Assembly: GCF_025210605.1 (NCBI RefSeq)
Contig: NZ_JAOARI010000002.1
Span: 124,001 to 188,000 of the forward strand
DNA: 64,000 nt
Origin: Halodesulfovibrio sp.
GTDB lineage: Bacteria > Desulfobacterota > Desulfovibrionia > Desulfovibrionales > Desulfovibrionaceae
Direction: 5' to 3'
Shown here: positions 16,616 through 24,826 of the stretch, piece after piece
Layout: each line of letters begins with the position of its first letter
Numbering within the stretch: the first letter of the stretch is position 1
The notes under the pieces: model-generated
Told to the model about the DNA's origin: nothing
What the model saw: the letters and a program-made list of their open reading frames with translations, nothing else
The model's database searches: none
Position numbers and translations under genes: made by a program

Positions 16616-17761
16616 TTAGTTCTCGTTCAGTGTCTTTTTAATGAATCTGAAGTCAAACAATGTAGGGGTTGCAGCTGTAAGATCCGCACTTTTTAAAGAG
16701 CCTTTCAGCTTTTTCATGCTCTGCAACATGTTGAGGAACATGCCCTCACCTTTGAGCCATTTTTCTGTAGGATTAGCAGAGTACACAATGGTAGATTTTT
16801 TCACTGCTTCAACAGGAACACCAATCCAGTTGCCGGAAATTTTCGCGGTTTCAACTTTGTGCTCATTAGCCCATGCACAAGCATGCGCCATCAAATCTGT
16901 GATTCCCTGAACAACTTCCGGGTTAGATGCTGTAACTTTTTCGCTGGCTCCCATAACGCAACATGGAAAATCTTCCCACTGTCCTGCTGGAGGAAGCTCA
17001 CGGGAGTTCAAGCCAATGTGCCCAACATGTTTGTGTTCTGATACTACAGGGTGCGGAGCAGGTCCTACCCAGCAATCAACCTGATTACTTACGAGTGCAG
17101 GAATAAGGTTGGATGTAGATTTGAGATCAACAAGAAGGATGTCTGCATCTGCGTCGTTAGCATTCTGGGAAATTTTGTACCCAGCATTGTGGAGCGCACC
17201 TTCAAAAGCGATGCGAGGAGCGCTGGTTGGTGAATGGTATCCAATTCGGACTGGTTTCTTAGAGTTTTCGATAAGAGCTTTCACATCATTCCAGCCCTTA
17301 ATTTTACTACCCTGCGGGAAAACCATGCTCATGCCGTCAACATGTAACGGGCAGAGAATTTTCATTTTGGTACCTTTATCAATGCCGCTCATGAAAGCAG
17401 TACTGGATGCCAAACCGAAATCAAGACGTTCCTGAGCAAAAAGAGTGGTTGTTTCAGAACCACTCTTAGAAACAATCAAGTTGATAACAGCAAGTGACTT
17501 ACCGTCTTTTGAAATAAGTTCGTACTTCTGCTTCGGAACCATTTCTTTAAAATATGCGCCAGATTCTTTGAACGCCTCACCTTTCATTGCCGCAACCATC
17601 AGCGGAGTGTGGTGGGTTGTAAAAATATACCCCATGTACAAACGAGGTGTTTTTTTAGTCGCCGCAATGGAATTGTCTGCACTAAACATAAGTGCAGAGC
17701 AAAGCACCGCAGCAAGCAGAATAAGCATTTTTCCGCGTTTCAAAAGTGTGTTGCCAAACAT
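16616..17761 (-). CDS. ABC transporter substrate-binding protein (NMT1/SsuA-like)
   Basis: 381 residues. An N-terminal export signal (KRGKMLILLAAVLCSALMFSADNSIAA) precedes a two-lobed periplasmic binding domain: LYMGYIFTTHHTPLMVAAMKGEAF, FGLASSTAFMSGIDKG, KKPVRIGYHSPTSAPRIAFEGAL, then LVSNQVDCWVGPAPHPVV. The family takes up taurine, sulfonates, nitrate, aromatic acids or pyrimidine precursors, so the ligand is open. GGAG lies 7 bases before the ATG, and the gene begins 22 bases after the upstream dehydratase-like gene. The close coupling suggests that the imported compound, or a product of it, is what the dehydratase-like enzymes act on (inference). Confidence 0.9.
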   Translation of the reverse strand: MFGNTLLKRGKMLILLAAVLCSALMFSADNSIAATKKTPRLYMGYIFTTHHTPLMVAAMKGEAFKESGAYFKEMVPKQKYELISKDGKSLAVINLIVSKSGSETTTLFAQERLDFGLASSTAFMSGIDKGTKMKILCPLHVDGMSMVFPQGSKIKGWNDVKALIENSKKPVRIGYHSPTSAPRIAFEGALHNAGYKISQNANDADADILLVDLKSTSNLIPALVSNQVDCWVGPAPHPVVSEHKHVGHIGLNSRELPPAGQWEDFPCCVMGASEKVTASNPEVVQGITDLMAHACAWANEHKVETAKISGNWIGVPVEAVKKSTIVYSANPTEKWLKGEGMFLNMLQSMKKLKGSLKSADLTAATPTLFDFRFIKKTLNEN

Positions 17762-17783
17762 ACTACTTCTCCGAATGTTAGAG

Positions 17784-18944
17784 TTAAAGATCGATCAATT
17801 CCAAGTAAGCTTCAATACGAGTTCGCAATTGCTCCACATCCGAATCTGAATAGTCCGTTTCAAGATGTAATGAAGGGACTTCCAGAGATTCTTCCACCCA
17901 TTTTTGAACTGAATACGCTTCAGTATTATAGGTGTGACATCCCAACCATGAGAGGTCGATTACGCCGTCAACCGCATACTGAGTTCCAAGCTCCCTGATG
18001 CTCTCCCTGCGACCGGGGTTAGGCGACATACAGGAACAAGGAATACCAAGGTACCGTTCAGCGAGGGCTTCGTAAGGAGATGAATTTTCATCTACGAGCA
18101 GATCAAGCCCCTTAGCGCCAGTACAGTTTTCCATACACACAACCCGAGCGCCCAGCTCTTCAGCGATGCGGATAACTTTTTCCGACCCTTTACCCACAGG
18201 AACACCAGTAAGCATGATACGAGGACTACGCTTAGGCGCTGGCTGCGGTTGCTCCAAGTACGCACACAGCTTCTGTTCAAGCGCATCCAGCAGTTCAAGA
18301 TATCTTTCGACATCTACAACAAAGCCCTTGCTCTCCTGAACCGCCAAAAGATCAGCACCACGCAGCGGTGAATGCTCAGCAGCAGCCAGAAGCATCACCT
18401 GCGAGAGTTTGGTTCGCATTTGGTTATGGAGTTCGATTTGATGCTGAAGTTCTTTTGGATCAATTGAGCTTGCACCGTGTTCGACGAGGAACGTTTCCAG
18501 CTCATGCAACGAATCGACCCAGTAACGACGCACAGCTTCGCCTTCCTGAGTGTGGGGCAGTTGCATTACGTGCATAGGTTTTAACTCACCCATCAACTCG
18601 TACATTTTCTTTTTACCGTCACAGGTAGATTCAGCAGCGAGTACATCGGACAAGCTGAAAAATGGGCAGTTGTCGGTGATGGCGTAGCCGTAGCTGGACT
18701 TGATAAGCGGGCAAAGGCTGGCTGGAAGGTGGTTTTCCGCTGCCTGAATAGGCGCGTGACGCTTACCGCAAAGCCCTACCGGAATAGCACCAGCAGCGCG
18801 AATAAGCTCACTTGGTGCATAGATACAGTAGACTCCGACAACAAGTCCGCCTTGTTCTTTAAAGTCGTCAAACTCAGCGATGCTTTGTTCGGGAATAGAT
18901 TTGAATCTGTCGATGCATGCGAATAATTCTTCGGTTGTAGACAT
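17784..18944 (-). CDS. 2-hydroxyacyl-CoA dehydratase / double-cubane reductase family protein (YjiM-like)
   Basis: 386 residues, the size of E. coli YjiM and HgdB/FldC-type subunits. Family marks are VVGVYCIYAPSELIRAAGAIPVGLCG, SLCPLIKSSYGYA, ESTCDGKKKMYELM, VCMENCTGAKG, IPCSCMSPNPGRRE, DLSWLGCHTYN and the C-terminal LHLETDYSDSDVEQLRTR. The cysteines bind Fe-S clusters; the enzymes are started by one electron from an ATP-hydrolysing activator such as that encoded at 19485. Proteins of this type either dehydrate 2-hydroxyacyl-CoAs or, as double-cubane proteins, reduce small molecules. No CoA-transferase gene is near, which slightly favours the latter. It leads the ABC-importer operon and lies downstream of a structured leader element. 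Confidence 0.86.
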   Translation of the reverse strand: MSTTEELFACIDRFKSIPEQSIAEFDDFKEQGGLVVGVYCIYAPSELIRAAGAIPVGLCGKRHAPIQAAENHLPASLCPLIKSSYGYAITDNCPFFSLSDVLAAESTCDGKKKMYELMGELKPMHVMQLPHTQEGEAVRRYWVDSLHELETFLVEHGASSIDPKELQHQIELHNQMRTKLSQVMLLAAAEHSPLRGADLLAVQESKGFVVDVERYLELLDALEQKLCAYLEQPQPAPKRSPRIMLTGVPVGKGSEKVIRIAEELGARVVCMENCTGAKGLDLLVDENSSPYEALAERYLGIPCSCMSPNPGRRESIRELGTQYAVDGVIDLSWLGCHTYNTEAYSVQKWVEESLEVPSLHLETDYSDSDVEQLRTRIEAYLELIDL

Positions 18945-19026
18945 AGTGTATTTTGCCTTTGATACTAGGGTGTGTTCCTAGATTGTATACACTGAGATAC
19001 TAGATAACTTTTTTGCCCTTGCAGGG

Positions 19027-19165
19027 CAGAAGTGAAAAATATGTTGAAGGCGTAGCAAGGCTACTTGCAAACAGATTTATTGCTGATAGCGCAGAGGCAA
19101 AAAGGAAGCAGCACACGTTTGCAATTTAGAAACACACCCTGGTAGTCTGGAGGTTTTTTGTCGAA
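19027..19165 (-). ncRNA. Conserved structured leader element, copy A
   Basis: This stretch is clearly related to 49178-49320, and both copies precede minus-strand genes in the same orientation. Shared blocks on the minus strand include ATTGCAA, TATCAGCA, TGCAA, ACGCC, ATATTTTT and CTTCTGC. Pairings: TTGCAAAC/GTTTGCAA (19117-19124 with 19065-19072), TGCTG/CAGCA (19109-19113 with 19081-19085), a GTAGC-CTT-GCTAC hairpin (19052-19064) and GGTGT/ACGCC (19134-19138 with 19049-19053). The last two share bases, so they may be alternatives. The U-G pair in GGTGT/ACGCC is allowed only on the minus-strand RNA. It begins 82 bases upstream of the dehydratase-like gene. It may be a riboswitch or other cis-regulatory RNA; I do not recognise a known class. 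Confidence 0.55.
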
Positions 19166-19391
19166 TGCAATTGACCAGATAGGGCACCATAAATCAAATA
19201 CATAGAATTAATAGCAAACACTGAATCGTATTCACCCTTTCTATCCATACCTACTTGTAACATTTGACAATATATCTTTGAGTTGAGCTTACGTATTCTC
19301 AATGCGGACATTCCGTAGCGGCCCCTCATTTCAAAAGAAACATGATAATTTTATATTTTTTTACATAACTGTTTTCAATTCTATATGAAAA

Positions 19392-19417
19392 TGCAGGCTG
19401 AATCACTTCAGCCTGCA
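19392..19417 (-). terminator. Terminator after the activator gene
   Basis: TGCAGGCTGAA (19392-19402) pairs with TTCAGCCTGCA (19407-19417) around TCAC; on the minus strand TTTTCATAT follows. It separates the reductase-activator pair from the second dehydratase-like operon. Confidence 0.8.
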
Positions 19418-19484
19418 CCGTATTGTAAACCCTATCTATGGTTCAGTTGCCACAGTAAACATCATGGCATCTTTGTAAGAGATG

Positions 19485-20252
19485 TTATGCGGAGTACGCC
19501 TGCTCTGCCCAAAGGCTCGCCCCAAAGGCGCCGCACATATCGGGCTGGTCTGCTATGCACACAGGTGCTTCGTCACCAAGTTCCTGTTGCAGCAAAGTGC
19601 GGATGCACACATTGTTTGCGACACCGCCAGAAAAGACCAGCGGAGTCTTCAACCCTATGCGTTTCAGCATAGTGCTAGTGCGCCGCACAACTGCCTGATG
19701 CAAAGCCAACGCAATATCGGAAGGTGAAACACCTTGCGCCATAAGCGACGTAGCTTCTGTTTCTGCAAACACGGTACACATGCTGTTAATTACAGGCGGG
19801 TTAGTTCCCTCCATCGCATAGGTACCAAACGCCTCAACATCCATTTGAAAAACCGTAGCAGTGTATTCCAAAAACTTTCCAGTTCCCGCTGCACACCGGT
19901 CATTCATCTCAAATTTAAGCACCTTGCCCTTATCATTGAGTGCGATTGCCTTTGTATCCTGTCCGCCAATGTCGAGAACTGTACGGGCTTCTGGAAAGAA
20001 TGCGTGAGCACCAATGGCATGGGCTTTTATCTCCGTAATAGTTTGCACTTCATACGGAAGATCAAGATTCTTCACTAACTCGCGACCATAGCCAGTTGCC
20101 GCGAGCATTTTGGGTGCGTGCCCGCGCAATATTTTTTGGCATTGCTCAAGTGGTGAAAACGTGGTGGGCATACGAATGCTGTCGATAATTTTCCCATCCT
20201 GCTGCATCACCAACTCAATAGAGCGTGAGCCAATATCTATTCCGGCAAACAT
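19485..20252 (-). CDS. ATP-dependent activator of 2-hydroxyacyl-CoA dehydratase-type enzymes (BadF/BcrA/YjiL family)
   Basis: 255 residues, exactly the usual length of HgdC/YjiL-type activators. The actin-fold phosphate loops are MFAGIDIGSRSIELV and VLDIGGQDTKAI. The [4Fe-4S] cluster held between two subunits is bound by the Cys of NDRCAAGTGKFLE and the Cys of NSMCTVFAETE. A Gly-rich VFSGGVANNVCI closes the nucleotide site. It hydrolyses ATP to push one electron onto the dehydratase/reductase partner. It follows the 425-residue partner gene by 2 bases and is followed by a terminator. It could serve both family members in this locus. Confidence 0.94.
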   Translation of the reverse strand: MFAGIDIGSRSIELVMQQDGKIIDSIRMPTTFSPLEQCQKILRGHAPKMLAATGYGRELVKNLDLPYEVQTITEIKAHAIGAHAFFPEARTVLDIGGQDTKAIALNDKGKVLKFEMNDRCAAGTGKFLEYTATVFQMDVEAFGTYAMEGTNPPVINSMCTVFAETEATSLMAQGVSPSDIALALHQAVVRRTSTMLKRIGLKTPLVFSGGVANNVCIRTLLQQELGDEAPVCIADQPDMCGAFGASLWAEQAYSA

Positions 20253-20254
20253 GG

Positions 20255-21532
20255 TTAGTCTAACATCTCAACGAAGGCTTCTACGCGAGTTTTCAACTGC
20301 TCAACATCTTCCATGCTGTAGTCAGTTTCGATGCTCAACATAGGGATACCCTTTTCTGACAGCACAGTATCAAGTTTAATTGCTTCGTGTGCATATGGCT
20401 GACAGAAAGATAAGGCATAGTGAATGACACCATCAGCATTGAGTTCTTTTGCCATGCGCTCCACATTATCCATGCGTTCATTGTTTGGAGTAAAGCATGC
20501 ACAGTCAATTTTCATGTAGCGCTCAGTGATTGCATCCATCAAGCCATCAAGAGTATCTGGAGACTCATCAACCAAGTCTCTGACGTTACGTGAACCGATG
20601 CAAGACTCTTCGCCGACGATTACAGCATTGGAACTTTCCATTACGTATGGCAATTTCCAGTTAGGAACAGCCATTGGACAGCCTGACACTAATAAACGCT
20701 TTGTTCCAGCTGGTGCAATGCCTTCATTTTTAGCAATGCGTTCTTCAATCTGATCACAAAGGGTGTTGATTGACTGTGTGAAACGCTCAGGATCATCATA
20801 AAAAGATACCTGATTGATAAGCAGTGCGTCGCGTCCTGAAATCGGAGCAGGATCAGCTGCACGCAGGCGGGCAAGACGCTGCAACGCTTTGCGTTTTGCA
20901 TTCACGATAGCGATTGATTTTTTCAAATTTTCTACGGTTATTTCTGTACCAGTCAGTTCTTCCAGCATTTTTTTGTATCGAAGAACTTCTGATTTAAACA
21001 ACGCCGTTGCATCTGCGGTTTTTGTCTGCGGCACTTCCATAATATGCATAGGAACATGCTTGCTGAATGCTTCATATGCTTTTTTCTTGCCGTCGCATGT
21101 TGTTTCGCCAACAACCACATCACAAGATTCAGTATACGGACAGATACGTGCGAGCTTAAACCCTATGAAAGATTTAATGAGTGCGCAGGTGTTACGCGGA
21201 ACAAGCTTTTCTGCTTCTTCTGTTCCTGCATCTGCACCAGAGCACAGTCCTACATGCACTGCGTTTGCCGCCAGAGTGAGCTCTTCAGGAACAAATACGC
21301 AAAAAGTGCCAATAACTTTTTTACCCGCAGCTTTTGCATCCTGAAGCTCTTTAATACGCAAACCATGTACTTCGGAAAGAACAAAGTCGAGGTACTCCAT
21401 ACCAGTCAATCTATTTTGCTGGGAAAGATAAATATCCCCATAGAATTTCCCCAAAACTTCAAGCAATCCGTCATGGGCAGATATGTCCAGATTCAATTTT
21501 TCCCACATGGCTGTGTATGCAGCTTCGCTCAT
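20255..21532 (-). CDS. Double-cubane-cluster-type anaerobic reductase (2-hydroxyacyl-CoA dehydratase family)
   Basis: 425 residues from the ATG at 21532, fixed by GGAGG 5 bases upstream. Family blocks: VIGTFCVFVPEELTLAANAVHVGLCSG, NTCALIKSFIGFKLARICPYTESCD, GETTCDGKKKAYEAF, SGCPMAVPNWKLP, GEESCIGSRN, IDCACFTPNNER, YALSFCQPYAHEA and LSIETDYSMEDVEQLKTRVEAF. The cysteine-rich pattern and adjacency to the activator suggest a double-cubane reductase of the type known to reduce small, hard-to-reduce molecules in vitro. A CoA-dependent dehydratase subunit is the alternative. The physiological substrate is unknown. A 15-bp palindrome lies about 60 bases upstream. Confidence 0.88.
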   Translation of the reverse strand: MSEAAYTAMWEKLNLDISAHDGLLEVLGKFYGDIYLSQQNRLTGMEYLDFVLSEVHGLRIKELQDAKAAGKKVIGTFCVFVPEELTLAANAVHVGLCSGADAGTEEAEKLVPRNTCALIKSFIGFKLARICPYTESCDVVVGETTCDGKKKAYEAFSKHVPMHIMEVPQTKTADATALFKSEVLRYKKMLEELTGTEITVENLKKSIAIVNAKRKALQRLARLRAADPAPISGRDALLINQVSFYDDPERFTQSINTLCDQIEERIAKNEGIAPAGTKRLLVSGCPMAVPNWKLPYVMESSNAVIVGEESCIGSRNVRDLVDESPDTLDGLMDAITERYMKIDCACFTPNNERMDNVERMAKELNADGVIHYALSFCQPYAHEAIKLDTVLSEKGIPMLSIETDYSMEDVEQLKTRVEAFVEMLD

Positions 21533-21592
21533 TTTTCCTCCAAGGTAGTAAATGTTCCACCCGCTATACATCCGCAAAACCACTTGAACAAA

Positions 21593-21628
21593 TTGATAAA
21601 ACAAATAGAAAGTTATTTGTTTTATCAA
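21593..21628. promoter_or_regulatory. Perfect 15-bp palindrome upstream of the reductase operon
   Basis: TTGATAAAACAAATA (21593-21607) and TATTTGTTTTATCAA (21614-21628) flank GAAAGT, 61 bases before the reductase start codon. It is A/T-rich, has no T-run and is well placed for an operator bound by a dimeric repressor; a leader hairpin is the alternative. Confidence 0.5.
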
Positions 21629-22358
21629 AAATCATAATGATGAAAACCAGTTATTATGCTTCATAACCAATCAACTACGAAAGCTAACTAAAGCCTTAAT
21701 CATCTAAAAAGGGGATAAGCGACAACTTTATCTATCCCTTTTTTAGATATTTTTGGTATTGCAACTGTAGACAACCATTATTGACGAGTTCCCCTGTAAA
21801 GCTTACGTAGAACCTTTAATTCCTCACGCTACACTACTATCTATAGCCGAATAAACATCATGCTGTGCTAAAAGCATGTTGCTGAAAAAGCACAAAGCTA
21901 TCGGGTGTACTTCTCTGCCTGCAAATAAAACAAAAAGCGCGACCAATCTTACTCTTAACTAAACGCACCTGCCTCATCTTCTTCTCTGTCATGCAATAGA
22001 ATAAAGAGGTTCTTAACTCATGCTCAATGCATAATTGTGTTCAACCGTGCATAATATTTCGTAATAATCCTATTTCTCGATATACCAACACAATATTTTT
22101 TGCTCTCTATTTCCAACCACTAGTTTTACTACAACAGATTATTAATCAGCATCATACGTAATTGATGCAGCAATATGTTATACCATAGTTTTTTGCAGTA
22201 CGTATCCATATACCATGTGGTTGTTGTAAAAAATTATGGCCTGCTTTAAGAAGTGCATACGTTCGCTTTATAACTATAGCTTATTAGTAATTGGTACTGA
22301 CAAGGCCATTTTAGACAAGCAATGAATCACAACATACTAGGACACAGGTTGGCTCTGT
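21629..22358. other. Long divergent intergenic region
   Basis: About 730 AT-rich bases between the reductase palindrome and the divergent sigma-54 activator. Besides the hairpin at 21702-21748 and a small inverted repeat CATGCT/AGCATG near 21859-21878, I see nothing. I found no sigma-54 promoter with correct spacing pointing to the reductase operon; two near-matches have one base too few between GC and GG. Confidence 0.4.
21702..21748. terminator. Bidirectional hairpin with flanking T-runs
   Basis: ATCTAAAAAGGGGATA (21702-21717) pairs with TATCCCTTTTTTAGAT (21733-21748) except for one position. T-runs exist on both strands. No gene ends here, so it may attenuate the reductase transcript in its leader or end an unseen short transcript. 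Confidence 0.45.
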
Positions 22359-24197
22359 ATGATTCAACAGGTAACTACTGAAAATTCTTTCGCTGAATAC
22401 CAAGCGCTTACCGAAAAACTTTCGAAAATCATGCTCTGTCTCGATGAGAGAACGCATTTAGATATCGAAAGTGTCATATTGGATGCGCTGGAACAACTCA
22501 CCGACCTGCTTGGATGTGAATACGGACGTATGGCGGCTCACGGCAACGATATCAGCACAATCAATCAAGAATATTATTCCGCATCAGACGGCAAGGTACA
22601 TGCAGCCCCCGAAACTGCAAAAGAAATCGAGCAATCAGCACTCAAACAATTACGTACCTACTCTTTTGTCGCCAACGATATATCTATTACGCTTGAACTT
22701 ACTGATTGCCCTTCTCATAGGTACACATCAGCAGCTCTTGAAGATTTTTTGCATAAACTGTCACTCCTGCTGAAATACAAACAGCAACAAAAAAGCTTTG
22801 CTGCTATCAACAAAGAAATGCAGCGCTATCGACTCAGTATTGAGTCGGCATTTGACAGCATCCCTGATGGTATCGTCATATTCTCACGTAATTATGCAAT
22901 TACGTACGCAAACAAAGCGTTCCTCCAGCAGACCGGAAAATCATTCGATCAGGTGCAAAACCAAACATTGGAAGAATGCATGGGCGCAGCGGCTATGCCG
23001 TTTTTAAGTGTTTCCAGACAGACAATGGAGCTTGGTCGTCCGACAACACATTTTAGAACCACCCTGCTTACACTTCATGGGGAAGAGCGTAAATTTGAGT
23101 TAAACGCCGCACCCATTGGGGAAAACGAGCTGAGCGTTGACGGCGTAATTCTTGTAATCAAAGACATTACGCGGCTCGTTGCCTTGGAAGAAAATTTAAT
23201 CCCGCACTATGAATGCGGGGATATGATCGGAGAAAGCAAGGCGTTCTCCAAAGTCGCAGCTATTATCAACAGACTTAGCGAAACCGACACCACTGTACTT
23301 GTCACTGGTGAATCCGGAACCGGTAAAGAACTAGTTACAGAAGCGTTACACTTTAAAGGCCCGCGGGCAGATCACCCTCTTATCAAAGTGAACTGTACAG
23401 CACTGTCCGAAGCATTACTGGAAAGTGAACTTTTCGGGCATATTAAAGGAGCCTTTACCGGTGCAATTCGAGAATCTGAAGGACGAATTGCTGCCGCCGA
23501 GGGTGGTACACTTTTTCTTGATGAAATTGGTGACATTTCACCTCAAATTCAAATCAAGCTCCTCCGTTTTCTTGAAAACAAGGAATACGAGCGAGTGGGT
23601 TGCACTGAAACACGCAAAGCTAACGTTCGAGTTGTAACCGCTACAAATGCCGATCTGCTGGCAAAAGTGCGGGAAGGAACTTTCCGTGAAGATCTTTATT
23701 ATAGGTTGAATGTATTCCCTATCGAGCTTCCGCCTCTACGTGAACGTAAAGAAGATATCCCGTTATTAGCACACCACTTTTTAGAATATTTCAATGTTGA
23801 ATTCGGCAGATCAGTTTTATCTATCTGTCCTGAATGTATCCGGTCACTTGTAGAATATTCATGGCCGGGGAACGTACGTGAACTACGCCATGTTATAGAA
23901 TATGCATTTGTACTGTGCACAGGCAGCACGCTTAACGCAAAGCACTTCCCTCTTCCAATTATTGAGCAGCGAATCGAAGATGTTGTTATAGAAGAGAAGC
24001 CAAGCCATACACCAGAACAAATGGTTGTAAAACAACTACTTAGCAGTCCCCCTGCTCAAGTAGAAGAAAAACAGACGCTCAGCATTGAATTGGTGCAACA
24101 AGCTCTGGATGCAGCTGGTGGCAAGAAAGCAAAAGCTGCCAGAATGTTAGGTGTCAGCCGAACAACTCTGTATCGTTGGTTACAGAAGCAAGCCTAG
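22359..24197 (+). CDS. PAS-type sigma-54 enhancer-binding regulator
   Basis: 612 residues: an N-terminal region of about 150 residues that looks GAF-like, a PAS domain (about 160-275, ending [14 protein letters not shown]), the AAA+ domain with Walker A GESGTGKE (317-324), the sigma-54 contact loop GAFTGA (364-369) and Walker [12 protein letters not shown], and a C-terminal Fis-type helix-turn-helix ([21 protein letters not shown]). With no receiver domain, it should respond directly to a ligand or redox state. It lies between the reductase/importer genes (divergent) and the flavin-reductase operon, whose sigma-54 promoter is 190 bases after its stop; that operon is its most probable target. 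Confidence 0.93.
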   Translation: MIQQVTTENSFAEYQALTEKLSKIMLCLDERTHLDIESVILDALEQLTDLLGCEYGRMAAHGNDISTINQEYYSASDGKVHAAPETAKEIEQSALKQLRTYSFVANDISITLELTDCPSHRYTSAALEDFLHKLSLLLKYKQQQKSFAAINKEMQRYRLSIESAFDSIPDGIVIFSRNYAITYANKAFLQQTGKSFDQVQNQTLEECMGAAAMPFLSVSRQTMELGRPTTHFRTTLLTLHGEERKFELNAAPIGENELSVDGVILVIKDITRLVALEENLIPHYECGDMIGESKAFSKVAAIINRLSETDTTVLVTGESGTGKELVTEALHFKGPRADHPLIKVNCTALSEALLESELFGHIKGAFTGAIRESEGRIAAAEGGTLFLDEIGDISPQIQIKLLRFLENKEYERVGCTETRKANVRVVTATNADLLAKVREGTFREDLYYRLNVFPIELPPLRERKEDIPLLAHHFLEYFNVEFGRSVLSICPECIRSLVEYSWPGNVRELRHVIEYAFVLCTGSTLNAKHFPLPIIEQRIEDVVIEEKPSHTPEQMVVKQLLSSPPAQVEEKQTLSIELVQQALDAAGGKKAKAARMLGVSRTTLYRWLQKQA

Positions 24198-24250
24198 CAC
24201 AACCCCTCGATTTACAAACGAATTCATACAATTTCTTTTTTTGCTTTTTA

Positions 24251-24294
24251 AAGTGTAACCCCCTGTAACATGTATGTTACAGGGGGTTACACTT
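24251..24294 (+). terminator. Perfect 21-bp palindrome: terminator and/or enhancer site
   Basis: Each arm has 21 bases (24251-24271 and 24274-24294) around GT. Arms begin AAGTGTAACC and end GGTTACACTT. It lies 54 bases after the regulator stop and can terminate that gene, though only CTTTTG follows. Its outer GTTACACTTT half is repeated in the tandem repeats downstream, so it may also be bound by the activator. Confidence 0.65.
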
Positions 24295-24330
24295 TTGAAA
24301 CACTTTACAGTTACACTTTTGGGACACTTT
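24286..24330 (+). promoter_or_regulatory. Tandem repeats upstream of a sigma-54 promoter
   Basis: GTTACACTTTTGAAACACTT starts at 24286 and GTTACACTTTTGGGACACTT at 24310, a 24-base period. They end about 55 bases before the -24 element. The same half-site occurs inverted in the palindrome at 24251. They are probable binding sites for the PAS-type activator encoded just upstream. Confidence 0.6.
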
Positions 24331-24384
24331 TAAATCTCACTGTATAACTCGTTAAAAAAAAACAACAAACACTGTCAATTTTTT

Positions 24385-24400
24385 TGGAATACTCCTTGCT
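24385..24400 (+). promoter_or_regulatory. Sigma-54 promoter of the flavin reductase-cytochrome operon
   Basis: TGGAATA (24385-24391), CTCC, TTGCT (24396-24400): the GG and GC are separated by the required 10 bases and the -12 half is perfect. The predicted start is near 24411, 18 bases before the first start codon. Confidence 0.75.
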
Positions 24401-24428
24401 TAAGGTAAGTAATCTTCGGAGGTTGGAA

Positions 24429-24770
24429 ATGTCAGGACAATATTGTCAAAAGCTAACACCCAATCAGTACAGTTCGTTTCTTGAAAAAAATACCGGACTC
24501 GTTGTTATTGGCTACCTTTCGACTGACCTGCTCGCCAGTCGTCAAACTCAAATACTAGTCAATACAGCACAGGCGATGGGAGGCAGAGCACGCTTTGCCG
24601 TTCTGCACCCTGCTTACAGTGCATATTTTGAAAATGCACTGAAGCTGGAAGGCAGCCCTACCTATCTGCTGTTTTTTTCAGGCGTCGAACAGCGCAGATT
24701 CCTTGGCGCAGTAGATTACGAGGACTTACGAGAACTCATCTACGGTCCAGCGGGTGATGTAGCTGTGTAG
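24429..24770 (+). CDS. Thioredoxin-fold protein lacking the CXXC motif
   Basis: 113 residues from the ATG at 24429, chosen because GGAGG lies 9 bases upstream. The pattern of strands (TGLVVIGYLSTDLLASRQTQILVNTAQAMGG, ARFAVLHPAYSAYFENALKLEG) and SPTYLLFFSGVEQRRFLGAVDYEDLRELI, with the cis-Pro position SPT, matches thioredoxin-like folds. The active-site CXXC is absent, so it is probably not a disulfide oxidoreductase; a chaperone or assembly role for the exported redox proteins downstream is a guess. It has no signal peptide. It is the first gene of the sigma-54-driven operon. Confidence 0.7.
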   Translation: MSGQYCQKLTPNQYSSFLEKNTGLVVIGYLSTDLLASRQTQILVNTAQAMGGRARFAVLHPAYSAYFENALKLEGSPTYLLFFSGVEQRRFLGAVDYEDLRELIYGPAGDVAV

Positions 24771-24826
24771 ACACAATTTTTGAGTGTTCTATCAAGTTAT
24801 TTTATATGCAAGGGAGTGTTCATTTA

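Larger units (their letters stand above)
18945..19484. other. Intergenic region holding a structured leader element and a terminator
   Basis: 540 bases between two minus-strand genes. From the right: the activator terminator (19392-19417), about 225 bases without recognisable features, the conserved element (19027-19165), then a TGCCCT-GCA-AGGGCA hairpin (19014-19028) and about 70 bases leading to the start codon at 18944. The direct repeat CTAGTATC/CTAGTATC occurs in the last stretch. No gene is visible. Confidence 0.6.

Noticed and set aside
19126..19329. 67-codon minus-strand frame over part of element A
   Set aside because: The second copy of the element (49178-49320) has no matching frame, so conservation is at RNA or DNA level, not protein.
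22070..22230. Possible sigma-54 promoters toward the reductase operon
   Set aside because: Two GC...CC pairs on the complementary strand have 9 instead of 10 bases between them; sigma-54 does not tolerate that spacing.
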